DNA of 64,000 nt from assembly GCF_018100905.1 (NCBI RefSeq), contig NZ_JAGJEG010000012.1, positions 44,971-108,970 of the forward strand, in the 5' to 3' direction. Shown piece after piece: positions 43,975-54,319 of the stretch. Made by a program: the position numbers and the translations under genes. Source of the DNA: Pseudoalteromonas sp. MMG010. Lineage in GTDB: Bacteria > Pseudomonadota > Gammaproteobacteria > Enterobacterales > Alteromonadaceae. Each line of letters opens with the position of its first letter. The first letter of the stretch is position 1. Below the pieces are notes generated by a model, which made no database searches, was not told where the DNA came from, and was given only the letters and a program-made list of their open reading frames with translations.

Positions 43975-46002
43975 TTAAAACTTAAAGTTCTCTACTGAGC
44001 TTTTTAGTGAGTGAGCAAGCTGGTTTACATCTTCACTTTGTTCCGCTAACGCACAGGCGTTTTTGGCGTTTGAAGATGCTTGTGTTGTTAGGTTCGTCAT
44101 GATTCCTTGTATATCGCTACTATTGTTCAGCTGCTGATGCGAAACGTTGGCTATATGTTGACTCATTTTATTGACGCAAAGGAGGGCTTCTTTAATCTTT
44201 TCGACAGCGTGTGTGAGCTCAGTACTATTATCGACACAGCTTTGTGCGGGATGTTGTCCGTCGTTTATTTGATTTTGTGTCGCTTGCGTATGCTGTTGTA
44301 GAGTTTGGATCATGGCATTTATTTCGTTAGTCGAGTTTTGTGTTCTCCCGGCTAATGAACGAACTTCATCGGCAACAACAGCAAAACCTCTGCCGTTTTC
44401 ACCTGCTCTTGCTGCTTCAATGGCTGCATTAAGTGCTAGTAGATTCGTTTGTTCTGCAATACTACTGATTGTATCTACAATTGCGCCAATTTGTTGGGTA
44501 AATTGCGCCAATTCTTCTGTGCTATTAACGGCTGTGTCGAGTCGTTGTAATAAGTCTTTAATACGTTCGCTATTTAAATTGGCAATATCATTCACATCAT
44601 TTGCTAGCACAGAGGCGTTAGTGATTTCTGTTGATGTACTATCAGCCTGGTTTGATACTTCTTTTGCATTACTAAGCATATTATCCGAAATTGTGCTGGC
44701 ATCGTCTATTTTACTAACTTGTTGCTGCGCAATAGTCATCATTTGATGGCTTTTTTCATTGGTTTTTACTGCTGAACTATCTAATGAATGGGCATCATTA
44801 CTGATCACTTTTATCAGCTGTGATAAGTCATCACTCAGTGTATTTATATTTTTTAACACGGTACCAAATTCATCATTATTGTGGGGCTTTCTTCGCTGTG
44901 AAAAATCACCCGACGCAATCCGTGCTAAATCTCGGTTGAGTGCATTTAATGGCTTTATCATTGATCGCACAGTAAAGAACGATATTGTTGTAGCAAAAGC
45001 AATCATAATAATAGCAATAATAAATACTGAACGAGAGCCTGTCGCTATGGCTGACTTTGCATTGTTTTGCAATATGACAAAGCGTTGATCGGCAAGCTTA
45101 CTTAGCTCTATTAATTGCAGCTCTATTGCAGCGAATTGTTGTTGAAATAAATTAAAGTTTTGTTGGGCTAGTTGAGTGTTTTTAAGTGCGTTTTTATAAT
45201 GTGCATAAATGCCAGTGTTGTTATTTAACAACCCACTTAATTGAGTAAATTGATCGCTAAGTTGCTGTGCATTAAATGCTTTAAGTGCATGACCTTGTTG
45301 TTTAAGGTAAGTAAAGTTAGATTTAATATTGTCGAGTAAAAAGCGGGTTTCTTGTTGGTGCTCTGCCACTTCCTCACTGGTTTTTAGCTGTTTTATGCTT
45401 TTCGTATTATTTTCTAAGGTAAATAATAAATCGTCTATTCGGGTGGCTGTACCGAATAATGCATCGAGTTGCCTTTGCTGATTCGGATTTACTTCGAGTA
45501 GCTCTATATCAAGTAATGCGTTACTCAGTGATTTAAGTTGCTCATTAAATATAATTAATAGCTCAGTCGCTTTTTTATTGGCAAAATGGATAGATGTTTT
45601 TTCTGAAAACAAAGACTCACTGGTTTGGCTTAGGGAAGTAAAATCACTTTTAACCTTTTGTAAAATTGCTTTCATAGCTGATTGGGAACCGAGCTCGGTA
45701 TTTAATGAATGCAGCATGGTTATAAAGTTTTTTTGTTCTATTTGTGATTGATCTTGGCTATGTTTTAACGGGGTCAGATCTGTTTGGCTAAAAGCAACGG
45801 CATTGAACTTAGTAATAAATAACAGTGACAGTTGTAAGTCTTTACTAAACTGTTGTACCGGTACAGCAAGTGTTTCTATTTTAGTATTGGTGCCTTTAAT
45901 TTGTATTAAAGACCAATAAAAAAAGGCACAACTAACAAGCATGAGTAAGCCAATTGTGGTAAACGCGATAATTATTTTATGTTTAATAGCTATTGAACGC
46001 AT
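43975..46002 (-). CDS. Methyl-accepting chemotaxis protein with long helical sensor
   Basis: A 675-residue chemoreceptor. Membrane helices at about residues 12-32 and 325-347 bound a long (about 290-residue), mostly helical periplasmic domain, resembling the double four-helix HBM-type sensors. A HAMP domain (about 348-400) leads to the signalling hairpin with the tip sequence [19 protein letters not shown] and [12 protein letters not shown]. No CheB/CheR-binding tail pentapeptide is seen. The ligand cannot be told. It is a lone gene without other chemotaxis genes nearby. Confidence 0.92.
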   Translation of the reverse strand: MRSIAIKHKIIIAFTTIGLLMLVSCAFFYWSLIQIKGTNTKIETLAVPVQQFSKDLQLSLLFITKFNAVAFSQTDLTPLKHSQDQSQIEQKNFITMLHSLNTELGSQSAMKAILQKVKSDFTSLSQTSESLFSEKTSIHFANKKATELLIIFNEQLKSLSNALLDIELLEVNPNQQRQLDALFGTATRIDDLLFTLENNTKSIKQLKTSEEVAEHQQETRFLLDNIKSNFTYLKQQGHALKAFNAQQLSDQFTQLSGLLNNNTGIYAHYKNALKNTQLAQQNFNLFQQQFAAIELQLIELSKLADQRFVILQNNAKSAIATGSRSVFIIAIIMIAFATTISFFTVRSMIKPLNALNRDLARIASGDFSQRRKPHNNDEFGTVLKNINTLSDDLSQLIKVISNDAHSLDSSAVKTNEKSHQMMTIAQQQVSKIDDASTISDNMLSNAKEVSNQADSTSTEITNASVLANDVNDIANLNSERIKDLLQRLDTAVNSTEELAQFTQQIGAIVDTISSIAEQTNLLALNAAIEAARAGENGRGFAVVADEVRSLAGRTQNSTNEINAMIQTLQQHTQATQNQINDGQHPAQSCVDNSTELTHAVEKIKEALLCVNKMSQHIANVSHQQLNNSSDIQGIMTNLTTQASSNAKNACALAEQSEDVNQLAHSLKSSVENFKF

Positions 46003-46062
46003 AATGACATTAATAAATGTGTGTGTTTATTAATTGTAGCATTTGTTTTAATAAAGTGTTTT

Positions 46063-46353
46063 TTATGGTGATTTTATTAATCCACAATGATATTTATTAC
46101 CCGCTTTTATGAGCATAGATTCATTGCCTTTTTGCCAAAATAATATCTGTTTATTTGTAAACTTTTCTCCTGATGCGCTTCTCTCTCTCGTTAAATAATA
46201 TGTTTTATTATGCATGATTAGTGATAAAGTATTGTTTTTTATAAGTGTTGTTATTTTAATTGTTCCATCACATAGGTAACTTTGCTTAATGCTGGATTGT
46301 TCGCACCCTATTAATGCTAATAAAGTAAGAAGTAGCGTTAGTAACTTAGTCAT
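46063..46353 (-). CDS. MliC-type C-lysozyme inhibitor lipoprotein
   Basis: A 96-residue lipoprotein with lipobox LIGC at about residues 14-17. The mature part fits the MliC/PliC family that blocks C-type (animal) lysozymes: YLCDG at the start, the hallmark SASGEKFTN followed by LFWQKGNESML, and a closing YHCGL cysteine. The Ser and Lys of SxSG and WxKG are the residues that insert into the lysozyme active site in known structures. It is probably outer-membrane anchored, protecting peptidoglycan. It lies 60 bases upstream of the chemoreceptor gene in the same direction. Confidence 0.8.
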   Translation of the reverse strand: MTKLLTLLLTLLALIGCEQSSIKQSYLCDGTIKITTLIKNNTLSLIMHNKTYYLTRERSASGEKFTNKQILFWQKGNESMLIKAGNKYHCGLIKSP

Positions 46354-46469
46354 CGTGCTTACCTATTAAAATACATGGTGTGAGCATACCTTAAGTTAAA
46401 TTAACCTTTGGTTAAAATATAACTTTACGTTATGTTGGGGGCATTAAATTTTTTTAGCTAGGAAGCATC

Positions 46470-47378
46470 ATGGCTGGTACTAACCTTTTAACCCTCTTAG
46501 ATGACATAACAACATTACTTGATGATATTGCTGCAATGAGTAAAGTGGCCACTAAAAAAACCGCGGGGGTTTTAGGCGATGATTTAGCATTAAATGCACA
46601 GCAAGTAACAGGAGTCGCGGCAGATAGAGAGTTACCTGTGGTATGGGCTGTAGCTAAAGGGTCATTGTTAAATAAAGCTTTATTAGTACCTGCTGCATTA
46701 ATGATCAGTGTGTGGATGCCTTGGTTGATCACTCCGTTATTAATAATGGGGGGGCTGTTTTTATGTTTTGAAGGGGCAGAAAAAGTCTTTGCTAAGTTTT
46801 TACCTCATGAGCAAGAAGAATCTGACGAACAAAAAAGTCAGCAAGATCTCGTTAAGTTCGAACAACAAAAAATTAAAGGGGCCGTTCGTACAGACTTTAT
46901 TTTATCGGCCGAAATAATTGTAATTACTTTAGGTACGGTTGCTGGGGCCAGTTTAATAAATCAAGCATTAGTATTATGTGTTATTGCAATATTAATGACT
47001 GTCGGGGTTTATGGGCTTGTGGCAGTTATTGTTAAGCTCGATGATGCAGGAGTTTATTTATTAAATCAGTCGAAGCTAAATGCGAATAAATTTAAAGAAT
47101 TCCTAGGGAAAGGGTTATTAGCCACAGCCCCGCGGTTAATGCAGTTTTTAGCTTTTGCCGGTACAGTAGCGATGTTTTTAGTCGGAGGAGGCATACTTAC
47201 TCATGGTCTTGAGTTTCTACATCATTTACAAATTAGCTTTGTTAATTTTTCCCAAGAGTTATTAGGTGCAATTGGCCAGACATTAGCGCCTCTTTTGTTT
47301 GATGGCATATCAGGTATGCTTGCTGGCTTATGCATAGTCTTAATACATCTAGGTTGGCAAAAAACAATGAAAAAATAA
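46470..47378 (+). CDS. DUF808 (YedI) family membrane protein
   Basis: A 302-residue inner-membrane protein of the DUF808/YedI family. The N-terminal segment MAGTNLLTLLDDITTLLDDIAAMSK and AGVLGDDLALNAQQVTG are diagnostic. Several membrane helices follow (about 70-100, 140-190, 225-250 and 270-298), with a charged loop (about 105-140). The family is widespread but without known function. AGGAAG precedes the ATG. Apparently monocistronic. Confidence 0.92.
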   Translation: MAGTNLLTLLDDITTLLDDIAAMSKVATKKTAGVLGDDLALNAQQVTGVAADRELPVVWAVAKGSLLNKALLVPAALMISVWMPWLITPLLIMGGLFLCFEGAEKVFAKFLPHEQEESDEQKSQQDLVKFEQQKIKGAVRTDFILSAEIIVITLGTVAGASLINQALVLCVIAILMTVGVYGLVAVIVKLDDAGVYLLNQSKLNANKFKEFLGKGLLATAPRLMQFLAFAGTVAMFLVGGGILTHGLEFLHHLQISFVNFSQELLGAIGQTLAPLLFDGISGMLAGLCIVLIHLGWQKTMKK

Positions 47379-47477
47379 TGTTAACTATTGTAAACAGTAT
47401 GCTTGTGTAATGTTTTTTATAGATTTTTTTTTGTTACTATCTGTTTGTTATAAAAATGGTAAATAAAGGGAAATTTT

Positions 47478-49439
47478 ATGAATAATAAAAAGGTGATCGT
47501 GCTTTTTTTAGTACTATTGTTGGTATGTTGCAAGAGTTTTGCAATAAATACATTGGTTCCTATCGATAGCTTTAGTAAAGGAGCTGAGTTTGTATCAGTA
47601 AAAATATCACCTGATGGAAAGTACCTAGCGGTCATAGCAAAACCAGAAGGTAAAAATGTACTTATGATTTTAGATGCACAAAAATTTACTGTGCATCATA
47701 CAGTCAGTTTTCCTGGAAATGCACAGGTGGGTGGATATTCATGGGTAAATAATAAGCGTATTGTGTTAGCCAAAGAGTACTTAAAAGGTTGGCAAGATCA
47801 CCCTGAGTATCGTGGCGAGCTGTTTGGTGTGAATGCAGATGGTAGTCAGAGTAAATATTTAGTCGGCTATCAAGGCGAAATGCAAACGGGGAGCCGAATC
47901 AAAAAAGCAACACCACTAAATGGCACATCATATATTCTAGATCCATTAATCAATGATGATCGAAAAATGTTAATCGTTACCTATCCTTGGACAGCTGCAA
48001 ATGAGCCTCATACTGACGTTTATAAAGTTGACGTTTATTCAGGGAAAAGAAAAAGAATTACCCGCTCTCCAACAAGAATGGCTCGTTTTTTAACTGACCA
48101 CGAAGGCAATGTTCGTGTTGCTGTATCTACAGATGATTATATTAAATCGAGTATTTACACAAAAGAGCTGTCTGGCGGGCAGTGGGTCGAACTTAATTTA
48201 GGTGATTTAGCTTTAAGTAATGTGAATTTAAGAGCATTTGATAGTACTGGTGAATCGGTATTTATCACTGCATCTTTAAGTGGTGAAGAAGAAGGTTTAT
48301 ATAAACTGAACCTAACAACCAAAGCATTTGATCTTATTCATAAAGAGCCAGGTGTTTCACCTAAAAGAGTATGGGTAGATGAAGTCTCAAAAGAGTTGTT
48401 TGCAATAGAAAGTGAACTGGGGTACCCAACTTACGCTTTTATTGATGGAGAATCACATAAAAGTGATAGATTAAAAGCACTATTACAAGTATTGCAAGGT
48501 AATCAGGTGCAATTAGTGAGTAGTACGTTAGATGGTAATATGAGCGTTATTTATAGCTCGAGTGATAGTAACCCAGGAAGCTACTATTTATTTAATGCGT
48601 TAAATAATAAGCTAAATTTTTTATTTTCATCGCGAAGTTGGTTAAACCCCGAACAGATGGCTATAACAAAACCAATTAACTTTAAAGCGAGAGATGGGTT
48701 AACCATACATGGCTATTTAACTATCCCAAATAATGCACAAGAAAAGAATTTACCATTAGTGGTTATGCCACATGGTGGCCCTCACGGTCCACGTGATTGG
48801 TGGGGATTTGATTCTGATGCCCAAGTATTAGCAAGTCGTGGTATCGCAGTGCTGAAGGTTAATTTTAGAGGTTCTGGCGGCTTTGGTCGTAACTTTGAAC
48901 ATGCTGGGCATTTGAAATGGGGCAGCGAAATTCAATTTGATATTATTGATGGTGTAAAACACTTAATTGCACAAGGGACTGTAAATAAAGATAATATGTG
49001 TATTATGGGGGCTAGCTTTGGTGGTTACTCTGCATTGCAAAGTTCAATTATTGAACCTGATATGTTTAAGTGTGCTATAGGGGTTATAGGTATTTATGAT
49101 TTACCACTTATGTTTAAAGTAGGTGATGTAGCTGATCGAGATAGCGGGCAGCGCTACCTAACACAAGTTTTAGGCACGGATGAACAGCAATTAAAGGCAT
49201 TTTCACCTAGTTATAATATTGATAAGTTAAAAGCACCTGTTTTAATCGTTCATGGTGGGCAAGATGAAAGGGCACCTATAGAACAAGCAGAGTCTTTAAT
49301 TAAAGCATTAAAAAAACAGACGCATCCATATGAATATATGCTTTTAGAGGATGAAGGACACGGTTTTTATAACTCGGAGCACAGAGCGAGTTATTATAAA
49401 AAAGTGCTTAGTTTCTTAGAGCAACATATGACATTTTAA
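47478..49439 (+). CDS. S9 family (acylaminoacyl/dipeptidyl peptidase-type) serine peptidase
   Basis: A 653-residue exported peptidase with a Sec signal (about 1-23, ending SFA). Its propeller (about 30-390) recalls TolB-like blades (VKISPDGKYLAVIA). The alpha/beta-hydrolase domain has Ser513 (GASFGGYS), Asp596 (HGGQDERAP) and His628 (DEGHGFY). The GASFGGYSAL form points to the S9C group rather than prolyl oligopeptidase. It likely trims peptides in the periplasm. AGGGAAA precedes the ATG, and a good terminator follows. Confidence 0.92.
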   Translation: MNNKKVIVLFLVLLLVCCKSFAINTLVPIDSFSKGAEFVSVKISPDGKYLAVIAKPEGKNVLMILDAQKFTVHHTVSFPGNAQVGGYSWVNNKRIVLAKEYLKGWQDHPEYRGELFGVNADGSQSKYLVGYQGEMQTGSRIKKATPLNGTSYILDPLINDDRKMLIVTYPWTAANEPHTDVYKVDVYSGKRKRITRSPTRMARFLTDHEGNVRVAVSTDDYIKSSIYTKELSGGQWVELNLGDLALSNVNLRAFDSTGESVFITASLSGEEEGLYKLNLTTKAFDLIHKEPGVSPKRVWVDEVSKELFAIESELGYPTYAFIDGESHKSDRLKALLQVLQGNQVQLVSSTLDGNMSVIYSSSDSNPGSYYLFNALNNKLNFLFSSRSWLNPEQMAITKPINFKARDGLTIHGYLTIPNNAQEKNLPLVVMPHGGPHGPRDWWGFDSDAQVLASRGIAVLKVNFRGSGGFGRNFEHAGHLKWGSEIQFDIIDGVKHLIAQGTVNKDNMCIMGASFGGYSALQSSIIEPDMFKCAIGVIGIYDLPLMFKVGDVADRDSGQRYLTQVLGTDEQQLKAFSPSYNIDKLKAPVLIVHGGQDERAPIEQAESLIKALKKQTHPYEYMLLEDEGHGFYNSEHRASYYKKVLSFLEQHMTF

Positions 49440-49458
49440 AATAGATTGAGATAAATAT

Positions 49459-49485
49459 ATGGCCAGCTTTTGCTGGCCATTTTTA
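49459..49485. terminator. Intrinsic terminator after the S9 peptidase gene
   Basis: ATGGCCAGC (49459-49467) pairs with GCTGGCCAT (49472-49480) over a TTTT loop, followed by a T-rich tail on the plus strand. It also lies just past the end of the convergent Sel1 gene. Confidence 0.85.
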
Positions 49486-50427
49486 TTTACAATCGGTACT
49501 TTCTTTACATAGTAGAGCTAATTCGTGGCGTGCTTTTTTATTGCCTTGCGCCATCGATTTTTTATACCAAAATAATGCAGTTTTATTATTTTTAGCAACG
49601 CCTTGTCCATCTCGATACATTTGCGCTAAGTTAAGTTGTCCCCACTGAGAACCCGACTCTGCAGCTAAAGTAAAGCTTTTAGCTGCTTGGATATATAAGC
49701 CTGCTTTATAATAATTAACCCCTTGTTGATTATTATCATCAAGTTTAAGCCCTTGGTATAAAGGCTTTGGTTTGGGTGGAAACATAACAAAGCCACCATA
49801 CAAGCTATAAGCCTTTGGCCTTAATACCTCGTAAATAACCCCTTGATTATATAATGTATGTACTTGTTTTCGTGGCAGGGTGAGGTGAGAGTGAGAAAAG
49901 TAACCCGATTGAACCAGTAAACTGGTGCGCATTGCCATCGTGATCCCATTATTACGTTTGTAACTGTAATTACTCACCTGAAAAGTAATGGTATCTTTAT
50001 TAAACTTTATAACTTGAGCCACTTTTAAGTTAGTAAGTGTCCACGCCTCCCCAGTAAATTTATCAGCAACAATTAAATAAGTATCATATGCTTTGGGGTT
50101 ATCAACATAGCTTTGCTGTAATTGTAGATTTTCAATGTATTGTTGGTAACCATAAAGCGCAAGCAGCACACTAAAAATAAGGCCAATAACATATTTAGGT
50201 AAGCTTATAAGCTCTAAAAAAGGCTGTTTTATTAGTGATGTTCGCTCGGATTGTCCACATTGATAGCATTCAAAAAGATAACGTAATTTTAGTGGGATGA
50301 TAGGTAAAATTATAAAACGCAAAAAGCGGCTTTGATTAACTAAGTGGTAGGTATTGTGTTGGCAATGTGGGCACTCTCGGACACATGAAAAGTTTGCCAT
50401 TGATTGGCTAACGTTAAACAGTAACAT
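49483..50427 (-). CDS. Zinc-ribbon, membrane-anchored Sel1-repeat protein
   Basis: A 314-residue protein with an unusual layout. Two CxxC pairs (ECPHC at about residue 18 and CYQC at about 55) form a zinc-ribbon-like head. One membrane helix follows (about 75-95), then a domain of unknown type (about 105-220). At least one Sel1 repeat (about 250-300: WGQLNLAQMYRDGQGV, ALFWYKKSMAQGN) lies near the end. Sel1 repeats mediate protein contacts. GGTAGGTG supports the ATG at 50427; an ATG at 50400 has no such site. The function is unknown; a membrane-linked scaffold is a guess. Confidence 0.75.
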   Translation of the reverse strand: MLLFNVSQSMANFSCVRECPHCQHNTYHLVNQSRFLRFIILPIIPLKLRYLFECYQCGQSERTSLIKQPFLELISLPKYVIGLIFSVLLALYGYQQYIENLQLQQSYVDNPKAYDTYLIVADKFTGEAWTLTNLKVAQVIKFNKDTITFQVSNYSYKRNNGITMAMRTSLLVQSGYFSHSHLTLPRKQVHTLYNQGVIYEVLRPKAYSLYGGFVMFPPKPKPLYQGLKLDDNNQQGVNYYKAGLYIQAAKSFTLAAESGSQWGQLNLAQMYRDGQGVAKNNKTALFWYKKSMAQGNKKARHELALLCKESTDCK

Positions 50428-50519
50428 AGTGACACCTACCTTAATTTAGTTATTAATAAGGTAAATTAAGATAGGTGTTATTTAAAGCAACAAACTGTAA
50501 GTAAGTATGTCGATATTTT

Positions 50520-51917
50520 TTACTGCGTTGGTTTTGCTTTTATCGTGGTTTTTGCGTCGGCTGCCATTAATGCAAAAACGGCATAGCTTGCTGTGTTTTG
50601 GCGTAACTTGTCAGGGTTTACCTTATCAAGAGTATCATCGGCAGTATGGTGATAATCAAAGTAATCAGTACCATCTTGATGAAGCTCAAAAATAGGTGCG
50701 TTTGTGGTATTTTTTAACGGAATAAGATCCGGACCTCCTTTAGCACTATTTTTACCAATATACTGTACATTTAACGATGCGAGTTGTTTTGCTATTGCTC
50801 TAACGACCGGTAATGATGCTGCATTTACATTCGACTCAAAACCATATACCACATCAGCACCAAAATCAGATTCAGCGGCGGCAACAATTTTATCTAACTC
50901 AGTTTCATGTTGTTTAAAGTAAGCTTTTGCTCCCCAAAGGCCAAGCTCTTCGGCTGCAAATAACACCACACGGATGCTACGCTTAGGGCGTTTTATGTCA
51001 CTAATATGTTTTGCTGCTGCCATGGTTAGGGCAACACCCGCGCCATCATCGAGTGCGCCTGTGCCTAAATCCCATGAATCTAAGTGACCCCCAATCAATA
51101 CATATTGTTCTGGGTTTTCGCTACCGTTAAATTGGCCGATTACGTTGTAACTTGTGCCTTCACCATAATTTTTAGTTTGCACATTAATATTGACGGTAAC
51201 GTTTTTATTAAGCGCGACTAAGCGTGCGATTTGATCTGCATCTGGGTTAGCGATTGTCACGTTAGGTATTTTTTTTACACCCGCCTGATAATGACTCCCT
51301 CCGGTATGAGCAAATCGGTGGTGAGCGGTACTCACTGAGCGCATCATGTATGCTATGGCGCCTTTTTTTGCTGCTTCTACAGCCCCGTTTGAGCGAGCTT
51401 TTACTGCGGGACCATAACCGTTGCCATCGATATGACGGTTCATTTTATAATTAATATAAGCAATCTTACCTTTTAAGCTGTCTTTTGGTGCTGCAATGAG
51501 TTCATCAAGGGTTTCAAATAATACGACCGCAGCAGTAATTCCTTCTTTTGGAGTACTCACACTATTACCTAATGCTGTTAAATGAAGCGGTTGCTCACTG
51601 GGGGTGAGAATTTTTCCGCTTTCACTAAAACGTTGCCATTTAGGGAATGTTGCTTTTTCTATCCATACTTTATCAAAGCCAAGCTCTTTAAACTTAGCTT
51701 GAGCCCAAGCCACCGCTAATGCATCATTTTTACTACCCGGTAGGCGAGGACCAATTTCTGTTGTAAGCGACTCAAGAATATTAAAGCTTAAATTACTTTT
51801 GCTAATGTTTTCTTTTAATTGCTCAACTTGCTTTAGCTGTTTTGGCGTGAATTCTGTTTGTGCAGCAGATGCTAAAAAGCTACTTGCAAGCAGTAACCCT
51901 GTTATTAGTTTTTTCAT
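50520..51917 (-). CDS. Exported M28 family zinc aminopeptidase
   Basis: A 465-residue metallopeptidase with a Sec signal (MKKLITGLLLASSFLASA) and an M28 catalytic domain interrupted by a PA insert (about 120-250). Zinc ligands by motif: His and Asp of GGHLDSWDLG and GALDDGAG, the Glu pair in FAAEELGLWG, Asp in ESDFGAD and the last His in YHHTADDT. It removes N-terminal residues from peptides and, in relatives, glutamate or dipeptides. It lies downstream of a TonB receptor gene but a strong terminator separates them. Confidence 0.9.
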   Translation of the reverse strand: MKKLITGLLLASSFLASAAQTEFTPKQLKQVEQLKENISKSNLSFNILESLTTEIGPRLPGSKNDALAVAWAQAKFKELGFDKVWIEKATFPKWQRFSESGKILTPSEQPLHLTALGNSVSTPKEGITAAVVLFETLDELIAAPKDSLKGKIAYINYKMNRHIDGNGYGPAVKARSNGAVEAAKKGAIAYMMRSVSTAHHRFAHTGGSHYQAGVKKIPNVTIANPDADQIARLVALNKNVTVNINVQTKNYGEGTSYNVIGQFNGSENPEQYVLIGGHLDSWDLGTGALDDGAGVALTMAAAKHISDIKRPKRSIRVVLFAAEELGLWGAKAYFKQHETELDKIVAAAESDFGADVVYGFESNVNAASLPVVRAIAKQLASLNVQYIGKNSAKGGPDLIPLKNTTNAPIFELHQDGTDYFDYHHTADDTLDKVNPDKLRQNTASYAVFALMAADAKTTIKAKPTQ

Positions 51918-51998
51918 AATTTACCTTAATTATATGTTGGTATATGACTATTAAAACATTAAAAAGAGACGTATAAAAACACGATGAGATGAAAAGCA

Positions 51999-52028
51999 AA
52001 AAGCCCGCATTATAAAATGCGGGCTTTT
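51999..52028 (-). terminator. Intrinsic terminator between the second TonB receptor and M28 genes
   Basis: A 13-bp perfect stem, AAAAGCCCGCATT (51999-52011) with AATGCGGGCTTTT (52016-52028), over a 4-base loop with A/T flanks. It ends the receptor transcript on the minus strand. Confidence 0.9.
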
Positions 52029-52044
52029 AATACGTTAACGTATA

Positions 52045-54123
52045 TTAAAAGTTAAACTGTGCTGCTATACGAAAGTTAGTTCCCTCGCCAATAGTTACAT
52101 TACCATTACCGCCACCGCCTAAGTAATCAGTATCAAATAGGTTTTCAACGTTAAGGCGTAAGTTTACATCTGTTTTGCTTAGGTTAAATTTATACGTAGC
52201 ACCTACATCTACACGCGTATAAGCATCTTTTGTAATTAAATTGTCGCTGTCGGCAAAACGCTCGCCTTCATAAAAAGCACCAGCATTAAAAGCAATTGCG
52301 TCGTTTAGCTCATAGCGGGTCCATAATGATGCAGACCATTTTGGCGCATCGACAGGGCGCTTGCCTTGTAGATCTTCGTTAGCTTTTTCGTAATTAGCAT
52401 CTAAATACATTGTAGACGCCATTACAAATAAGCGATCTGTTGCTGCGCCTTGTGCTGCTAGCTCAAAACCTTTGTGGCGCTGCTCACCTACTTGATTAGT
52501 TTCAGTTGTGATTGTACCAATCGGTATTTCAAGGTTTTCGGTTACCAACGTACCTTCTTTACTTATATCGAAAACAGCACCACTTAGCATTAAACGGTCA
52601 TCAAATAGTTGCCATTTAATACCGACTTCTTTTTGTTCAGAAGTCACCGCATCGATTTCCATACCGAAATTAATATCTTCTTCGTCAGTAATCGTTTCAT
52701 TTTGTGGCTCAAATCCTTCGGTGTAACTAGCATAAATAGTCGCTGATACATTTGGATGATAAAGCACACCGAATTTAGGTAAGAAAGATTCGTTATTTTG
52801 ACCTTCACGAGTTTGTTTATCGAAACGTCCGCCAACGGATACTTGCCACTGTGGAGAAAAAGTGATTAAGTCTTGAGCGTAAATACCATAATAATCGTAT
52901 TCGGTTTCACTTATAGTTAGATCGGTAACATAGCTAATATCAGGGCGAGTAGGCTCACTTTGTCCCGGTGATAAACTAAACGACTCACCAGATGTACGCA
53001 GTTGACCATAATAGTAATCTAAAGAATTTGCACCAATTAAAAATTGGTGGTGGATACCTGCTGTTTCAAACTCACCGATAAAATCGATAAATGCAGTGGT
53101 AAACTGCCAGTCATCGAAACGATCGTACGGGCTTGAAGTGTATGTATTCTCTTGTTCGTTGTAAGAATTTCTACTCGGGGCTGATTCAAAACGTTGACGT
53201 TCAAACGTTTGTTCGTTGTAGCCTAGGTTTACTTGCCAGTTATCTGATAGAAATACATTAAAATCTATTCCTACATTTTCTACCGTAATATCAGTAAATG
53301 CCCATGACATATCACGGATGGTTTTGTCATCGCCAATAACATTTGCATTATCGTCAATCCATGCACCCGTATCTAAGCCTGCTTTATCATCAGTACGGTC
53401 ATAATGTACACGAACAAGCGCGTTGTCGCTAATATCGTAATCAACAACTAAGGCACCTAAAAAGCGATCACGCTCACGGTTTTCACCATTTTGATATTCA
53501 CGCCAATATTCAACATCTTGTTTTACTAATATACCTCGGGCACGTAAATCTTCAGCTTCAGTAAGAGCACCGCTAGCATCAACCATAAAGCGTGTTGAAC
53601 CATGCTGATCAACATCAGCACTGGCATTTAACAAGGTTTGTGCTGTCGGTTTTTTTGTAACCATGTTTACCAAGCCACCAGGACCCGATTGGCCATACAA
53701 AATACTTGATGGTCCTTTAATGACTTCAACCTGTTGAAGAATTTCGATTGGCTGTTGATAGTGAGACCAATGTTGGTGGCCATCACGTAAATAGCCAGTG
53801 CCTGAGCTTAGTTCAAAACCACGAAGGTTAAATACTTCACGGTTACGCTGCTGTGAGCCCGCTGTTAAGCTGGCATCATTAGTTAGTACTTCACCTAATG
53901 TAGTGGCTAGTTGCTCGCTAATTATTGTATCGCTGATAACTGTAACAGATTGGGCTGTTTCTAATAGTGAAGCAGATGTTCTCATTGCACCATTTGCGTT
54001 ATCGACTTTATAGTCGTTAAAAAAGCTACCTTTTACTTCAATACGCTCGATATCTTTAGTATTGGCTTGCGCAGTTAATGAGTAACTTGCTAGTAGTGCT
54101 ATATAAATAGAGTTCCGTTTCAT
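52045..54123 (-). CDS. TonB-dependent siderophore receptor
   Basis: A 692-residue outer-membrane receptor without an STN domain. The signal peptide ends near TAQAN (about residue 20). The plug shows ETAQSVTVISDTII, REVFNLRGFELS, VEVIKGPSSILYGQSGPGGLVNMVTKKP. The barrel has the TonB-box-like start (ERIEVKG) and the terminal Phe (AAQFNF). These plug features match ferric-siderophore (FhuA/FecA-like, hydroxamate or catecholate) receptors; the exact ligand is unknown. A possible Fur box is upstream at 54174-54192. Confidence 0.92.
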   Translation of the reverse strand: MKRNSIYIALLASYSLTAQANTKDIERIEVKGSFFNDYKVDNANGAMRTSASLLETAQSVTVISDTIISEQLATTLGEVLTNDASLTAGSQQRNREVFNLRGFELSSGTGYLRDGHQHWSHYQQPIEILQQVEVIKGPSSILYGQSGPGGLVNMVTKKPTAQTLLNASADVDQHGSTRFMVDASGALTEAEDLRARGILVKQDVEYWREYQNGENRERDRFLGALVVDYDISDNALVRVHYDRTDDKAGLDTGAWIDDNANVIGDDKTIRDMSWAFTDITVENVGIDFNVFLSDNWQVNLGYNEQTFERQRFESAPSRNSYNEQENTYTSSPYDRFDDWQFTTAFIDFIGEFETAGIHHQFLIGANSLDYYYGQLRTSGESFSLSPGQSEPTRPDISYVTDLTISETEYDYYGIYAQDLITFSPQWQVSVGGRFDKQTREGQNNESFLPKFGVLYHPNVSATIYASYTEGFEPQNETITDEEDINFGMEIDAVTSEQKEVGIKWQLFDDRLMLSGAVFDISKEGTLVTENLEIPIGTITTETNQVGEQRHKGFELAAQGAATDRLFVMASTMYLDANYEKANEDLQGKRPVDAPKWSASLWTRYELNDAIAFNAGAFYEGERFADSDNLITKDAYTRVDVGATYKFNLSKTDVNLRLNVENLFDTDYLGGGGNGNVTIGEGTNFRIAAQFNF

Positions 54124-54173
54124 TATTTTTTACCCAAAATGTTAATACAGTATAAAATTTTGATGCAGATGTT

Positions 54174-54192
54174 AATGCAAACCAGTCTCATT
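54174..54192 (-). promoter_or_regulatory. Candidate Fur box for the second TonB receptor
   Basis: On the minus strand the 19-base AATGAGACTGGTTTGCATT agrees with 13 of 18 defined bases of the AATGATAAT-N-ATTATCATT palindrome, the outer bases best. It lies 51 bases before the receptor ATG. It is weaker than the box at 19757-19775 and the call is an inference. Confidence 0.5.
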
Positions 54193-54319
54193 TACAGTGC
54201 TTTAATGTAATTCATACTCTATTCTGTGTTTGTGAATGGTTGCTAATAACGAATTCTGCTATTATTACCTTTATTCGTTGGGGGTTACCCCATGTTATTT
54301 ATTGCAATGGGACTTACTT

